From Tachypleus tridentatus (lineage: Eukaryota > Arthropoda > Merostomata > Xiphosura > Limulidae), in assembly GCF_004210375.1 (NCBI RefSeq), contig NC_134834.1, positions 12,199,857-12,263,856 of the forward strand: DNA of 64,000 bases. The letters are read 5' to 3'. The notes below the pieces were generated by a model. It saw only the letters and a list, made by a program, of their open reading frames with translations. It was not told where the DNA came from and ran no database searches. The position numbers were made by a program, and so were the translations under genes. The first letter of the stretch is position 1, and each line of letters opens with the position of its first letter. Shown here piece after piece: positions 60,601-64,000 of this stretch.

Positions 60601-62275
60601 TTGGTACATGTGTACATTACTACTCACTGTTTTGGTAAACATGTACGTTACTACTTACTGTTTTGGTAAACATGTACGCTACTACTCACTGTTTTGGTAA
60701 ACATGTAATGCTTACTACTCACTGTTTTGGTAAACGGTAATGCGTTACTACTCACTGTTTTGGTAAACGTGTACGTTACTACTCACTGTTTTGGTACACG
60801 TGTACGTTACTACTCACTGTTTTGGTAAACATGTACGTTACTACTCACTGTTTTGGTAAACATGTACGTTACTACTCACTGTTTTGGTAAACATGTACGT
60901 TACTACTTACTGTTTTGGTAAACATGTACGTTACTACTTACTGTTTTGGTAAACATGTACGTTACTACTCACTGTTTTGGTAAACATGTTCGTTACTACT
61001 CACTGTTTTGGTAAACATGAACGTTACTACTTACTGTTTTGGTACATGTGTACGTTACTACTCACTGTTTTGGTAAACATGTTCGTTACTACTCACTGTT
61101 TTGGTAAACATGAACGTTACTACTTACTGTTTTGGTACATGTGTACGTTACTACTCACTGTTTTGGTAAACATGAACGTTACTACTTACTGTTTTGGTAC
61201 ATGTGTACGTTACTACTCACTGTTTTGGTAAACATGTTCGTTACTACTCACTGTTTTGGTAAACATGAACGTTACTACTTACTGTTTTGGTACATGTGTA
61301 CGTTACTACTCACTGTTTTGGTAAACATGTACGTTACTACTTACTGTTTTGGTACATGTGTACGTTACTACTCACTGTTTTGGTAAACATGTACGTTACT
61401 ACTCACTGTTTTGGTAAACATGAACGTTACTACTTACTGTTTTGGTAAACATGTACGTTACTACTCACTGTTTTGGTAAACATGTAATGCTACTACTCAC
61501 TGTTTTGGTAAACATGAACGTTACTACTTACTGTTTTGGTAAACATGTACGTTACTACTCACTGTTTTGGTAAACATGTAATGTTACTACTCACTGTTTT
61601 GGTAAACATGTACGTTACTACTCACTGTTTTGGTAAACATGTACGTTACTACTCACTGTTTTGGTAAACATGTAATGCTTACTACTTACTGTTTTGGTAA
61701 ACATGTACGTTACTACTTACTGTTTTGGTAAACATGTACGTTACTACTCACTGTTTTGGTAAACATGTACGTTACTACTTACTGTTTTGGTAAACATGTA
61801 CGTTACTACTTACTGTTTTGGTAAACATGTACGTTACTACTCACTGTTTTGGTAAACATGTACGTTACTACTCACTGTTTTGGTAAACATGTACGTTACT
61901 ACTCACTGTTTTGGTAAACATGTACGTTACTACTCACTGTTTTGGTAAACATGTTCGTTACTACTCACTGTTTTGGTAAACATGAACGTTACTACTTACT
62001 GTTTTGGTACATGTGTACGTTACTACTCACTGTTTTGGTAAACATGTACGTTACTACTCACTGTTTTGGACTCCGTGAAAGTTGGTCTGCTGATCCTCGT
62101 CTTTCAAGCCTGTGAATTTTCCATAGCTGAGGATAACTATGAAAATACGATAACTGAGGAAGTCTTGATGGGGACCCTGATAGAAATGACTGTATTTGTG
62201 ATGTGGCTGTATCATTTTCAGACGATGGCGATGAAGGACAAACATTTCTGTCACATAGTTTCATGTTGCTGGTTT
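54442..62275 (-). CDS. SynGAP/DAB2IP/RASAL2-type RasGAP, C-terminal part (partial)
   Basis: Four exons (62062-62275, 57932-58007, 56022-56224, 54442-54679) join with compatible phases (2, 0, 2) into about 242 C-terminal codons. The first exon here is Ser/Pro-rich (SFLSGSPSRLPQLSYF, LERRGSADQLSRSPK). The next three give a coiled coil: YRTLEE|YHVEVESLKELM, then FQSIITR|LMKVEEELRQEYQE, VIDAQERRIQLLDAANLELT and SALEHLQK. The RLM-VEEEL and QERRI-LLDAAN-(R/E)L--AL pattern is characteristic of the DAB2IP C-terminal domain shared by SynGAP, DAB2IP, RASAL2 and Drosophila raskol. These proteins switch off Ras/Rap through a GAP domain and scaffold partners through the C-terminal coiled coil. Their PH, C2 and GAP domains would lie beyond 64000. 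Which vertebrate paralogue it matches best cannot be told here. Confidence 0.85.
55430..55740. mobile_element. Possible CR1-like LINE 3' fragment
   Basis: GTCTCTACAACCAATGAATG, CAGTTCATTCCAGAAGCCAA and CCACCCTGTTTGAAAACTAA resemble the non-coding ends of CR1/L2-type elements as I recall them. No reverse-transcriptase frame is present. Confidence 0.25.
55969..55995. repeat. (AT)n microsatellite
   Basis: About 27 bases of alternating AT, 27 bp from the donor of the coiled-coil exon. Confidence 0.95.
56022..56224 (-). CDS. RasGAP coiled-coil exon
   Basis: Acceptor CCTGTAACAG|TATCATG, donor ACTAG|GTAGGA. 67 codons plus two bases, beginning YHVEVESLKELMTDLQRKL and ending RHKDERFQSIITR. Heptad-like hydrophobic spacing. 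Confidence 0.9.
56225..57931 (-). other. RasGAP intron
   Basis: 1,707 bp without SINE-A or array. A plus-strand 76-codon frame (56827-57057) has no recognised product. Confidence 0.7.
57932..58007 (-). CDS. RasGAP 76-bp exon
   Basis: Acceptor ACTTCCATAG|A, donor GAAGAG|GTAAGT. One base completes Gln, then 25 codons (EGVQVCNPLHNSSSF and ETKRYRTLEE). The phase fits both neighbours. A rival acceptor giving a start at 58026 would break the phase with the upstream exon. Confidence 0.75.
58465..58965 (-). mobile_element. Two very old SINE-A relics
   Basis: 58465-58660 keeps ATATTTGTGCAAAGCTACTT, AAACTAAAGGGAAGACAAT and ACTCTTCTTTTACC. 58790-58965 keeps AAACTAGATGGCATGCAGCT and CACCCATGGCT in the same order. 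Both lie in a RasGAP intron. Confidence 0.55.
58991..59424 (-). repeat. 47-bp intronic minisatellite Q with AATAAA in each unit
   Basis: Nine copies of TAACACATAAGTCACTAGGC, TGCATGACCCAATTTATTAA, ATATATC (plus strand). On the transcribed strand every unit carries AATAAA (complement of TTTATT). Confidence 0.95.
59430..62061 (-). repeat. 31-bp intronic minisatellite R: tandem 5' splice-site copies (~85)
   Basis: Read on the gene's strand, each unit is CCAAAACA|GTGAGTAGTA, then ACGTACATGTTTA. The final 8 exon bases (62062-62069) and the donor of the RasGAP exon are identical to it, so the array is a run of exon-intron junction copies abutting the real junction. By eye about 23 units have GTAAGT, about 5 have ATGAGT and the rest have GTGAGT. 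Plus-strand open frames of up to 222 codons are artefacts of the period. Confidence 0.96.
62062..62275 (-). CDS. RasGAP Ser/Pro-rich exon, flanked by two minisatellites
   Basis: Acceptor with a T-rich tract, CTGAAACAG|AAACC; donor CCAAAACA|GTGAGT. 214 bp, 70 full codons, phase 2 at each end. The exon stops where array R begins, and array S starts about 60 bp beyond its acceptor. An alternative acceptor 7 bp inside (ACCAG|CAAC) would shift the phase. Confidence 0.72.
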
Positions 62276-62332
62276 CTGTTTCAGTGTGGAGAAAAAAAAG
62301 TCAATTTTAAGTTATATTGTTTCTCACATACT

Positions 62333-64000
62333 GATTGATAAGTTGTATTGTTTGTCAGATGTTGAATGATAAGTTGTGTTGTTTGTCAGATGTTGAATGA
62401 TAAGTTGTGTTGTTTGTCAGATGTTGAATGATAAGTTGTGTTGTTTGTCAGATGTTGAATGATAAGTTGTGTTGTTTGTCAGATGTTGAATGATAAGTTG
62501 TGTTGTTTGTCAGATATTGAATGATAAGTTGTGTTGTTTGTCAGATGTTGAATGATAAGTTGTATTGTTTGTCAGATGTTGAATGATAAGTTGTGTTGTT
62601 TGTCAGATGTTGAATGATAAGTTGTGTTGTTTGTCAGATGTTGAATGATAAGTTGTGTTGTTTGTCAGATGTTGAATGATAAGTTGTGTTGTTTGTCAGA
62701 TGTTGAATGATAAGTTGTATTGTTTGTCAGATGTTGAATGATAAGTTGTATTGTTTGTCAGATGTTGAATGATAAGTTGTATTGTTTGTCAGATATTGAA
62801 TAATAAGTTGTATTGTTTGTCAGATGTTGAATGATAAGTTGTATTGTTTGTCAGATATTGAATAATAAGTTGTATTGTTTGTCAGATGTTGAATGATAAG
62901 TTGTATTGTTTGTCAGATGTTAAATGATAAGTTGTGTTGTTTGTCACATACTGATTGATAAGTTGTGTTGTTTGTCAGATGTTGATTGATAAGTTGTGTT
63001 ATTTGTCAGATATTGAATGATAAGTTGTATTGTTTGTCAGATGTTGAATGATAAGTTGTATTGTTTGTCAGATGTTAAATGATAAGTTGTGTTGTTTGTC
63101 AGATGTTGAATGATAAGTTGTATTGTTTGTCAGATGTTAAATGATAAGTTGTGTTGTTTGTCAGATGTTAAATGATAAGTTGTGTTGTTTGTCAGATATT
63201 GAATGATAAGTTGTGTTGTTTGTCACATATTGATTGATAAGTTGTGTTGTTTGTCAGATATTGAATGATAAGTTGTATTGTTTGTCAGATATTGAATGAT
63301 AAGTTGTGTTGTTTGTCAGATGTTGAATGATAAGTTGTGTTGTTTGTCAGATATTGAATGATAAGTTGTGTTGTTTGTCACATACTGATTGATAAGTTGT
63401 GTTGTTTGTCAGATATTGAATGATAAGTTGTATTGTTTGTCAGATATTGAATGATAAGTTGTGTTGTTTGTCAGATGTTAAATGATAAGTTGTGTTGTTT
63501 GTCAGATGTTGAATGATAAGTTGTATTGTTTGTCAGATGTTGAATGATAAGTTGTATTGTTTGTCAGATGTTGAATAATAAGTTGTATTGTTTGTCAGAT
63601 GTTGAATGATAAGTTGTGTTGTTTGTCAGATATTTAATGATAAGTTGTATTGTTTGTCAGATATTGAATGATAAGTTGTGTTGTTTGTCAGATGTTGAAT
63701 GATAAGTTGTATTGTTTGTCAGATATTGAATAATAAGTTGTATTGTTTGTCAGATGTTGAATAATAAGTTGTATTGTTTGTCAGATGTTGAATGATAAGT
63801 TGTATTGTTTGTCAGATGTTGAATAATAAGTTGTATTGTTTGTCAGATGTTGAATGATAAGTTGTGTTGTTTGTCAGATATTTAATGATAAGTTGTATTG
63901 TTTGTCAGATATTGAATGATAAGTTGTGTTGTTTGTCAGATATTGAATGATAAGTTGTGTTGTTTGTCAGATGTTGAATGATAAGTTGTGTTGTTTGTCA
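62333..64000 (-). repeat. 31-bp minisatellite S (~54 copies, runs off right edge)
   Basis: Plus-strand unit GATAAGTTGTGTTGTTTGTC, AGATGTTGAAT. It lies just upstream of the acceptor of the 62062-62275 exon. On the transcribed strand most units contain CTGAC (branch-point-like) and no AG. Variants are GTGTTG/GTATTG, ATGTTG/ATATTG and occasional CACATACTGATT units, which do contain AG. Confidence 0.96.

Noticed and set aside
62066-62338. 90-codon plus-strand frame over the RasGAP exon
   Set aside because: Antisense shadow of the minus-strand exon, whose splice sites and phases fit the downstream RasGAP exons.

Overview
The window is animal nuclear DNA. Genes are split by GT-AG introns, tRNA-derived SINEs are common, and minisatellite arrays make up roughly 30% of the sequence (my estimate by eye). 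The gene content is bilaterian. The SINE families, one with a tRNA-Thr(CGT)-like head and a CAAA-rich tail, look to me like those of chelicerates and especially horseshoe crabs. That taxonomic guess comes from recollection and is not a search result.

Two protein-coding genes can be supported, both on the minus strand. (1) A complete five-exon homologue of fax/FAXC (failed axon connections) at 30565-37726, whose splice phases join to a 351-codon reading frame. (2) The 3' end of a SynGAP/DAB2IP/RASAL2-type RasGAP (Drosophila raskol-like), in four exons at 54442-62275. Its PH, C2 and GAP domains must lie beyond the right edge.

Layout. 1-2765: a 41-bp minisatellite inside a SINE that has been partly inverted. 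3.2-8.7 kb: a run of short-unit arrays. 8.7-30 kb: gene-free DNA with SINEs, a 49-bp array (11.9-13.8 kb), a very uniform 46-bp array (25.0-26.6 kb), a MITE and microsatellites. 30.5-37.7 kb: fax. 38.2 kb: a palindromic element. 39.0-42.0 kb: a ~58-bp array upstream of fax. 42.3-48.6 kb: a second palindrome and a SINE cluster. 48.8-54.4 kb: SINE-poor AT-rich DNA downstream of the RasGAP gene. 54.4-62.3 kb: the RasGAP exons. 62.3-64.0 kb: another 31-bp array running off the end.

The most unusual feature is the 31-bp array at about 59.43-62.06 kb. It abuts the 3' edge of a RasGAP exon, and its unit is a copy of that exon's last ~8 bases plus the start of the intron. Read on the gene's strand, the first intron segment therefore holds about 85 head-to-tail copies of a 5' splice site (ACA|GTGAGT or ACA|GTAAGT). 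It is followed in the direction of transcription by nine tandem copies of a unit carrying AATAAA. This could be a neutral expansion, or it could act as a multi-copy U1 snRNP landing pad. I found no established bacterial-style system, CRISPR array, rRNA gene or functional tRNA gene.
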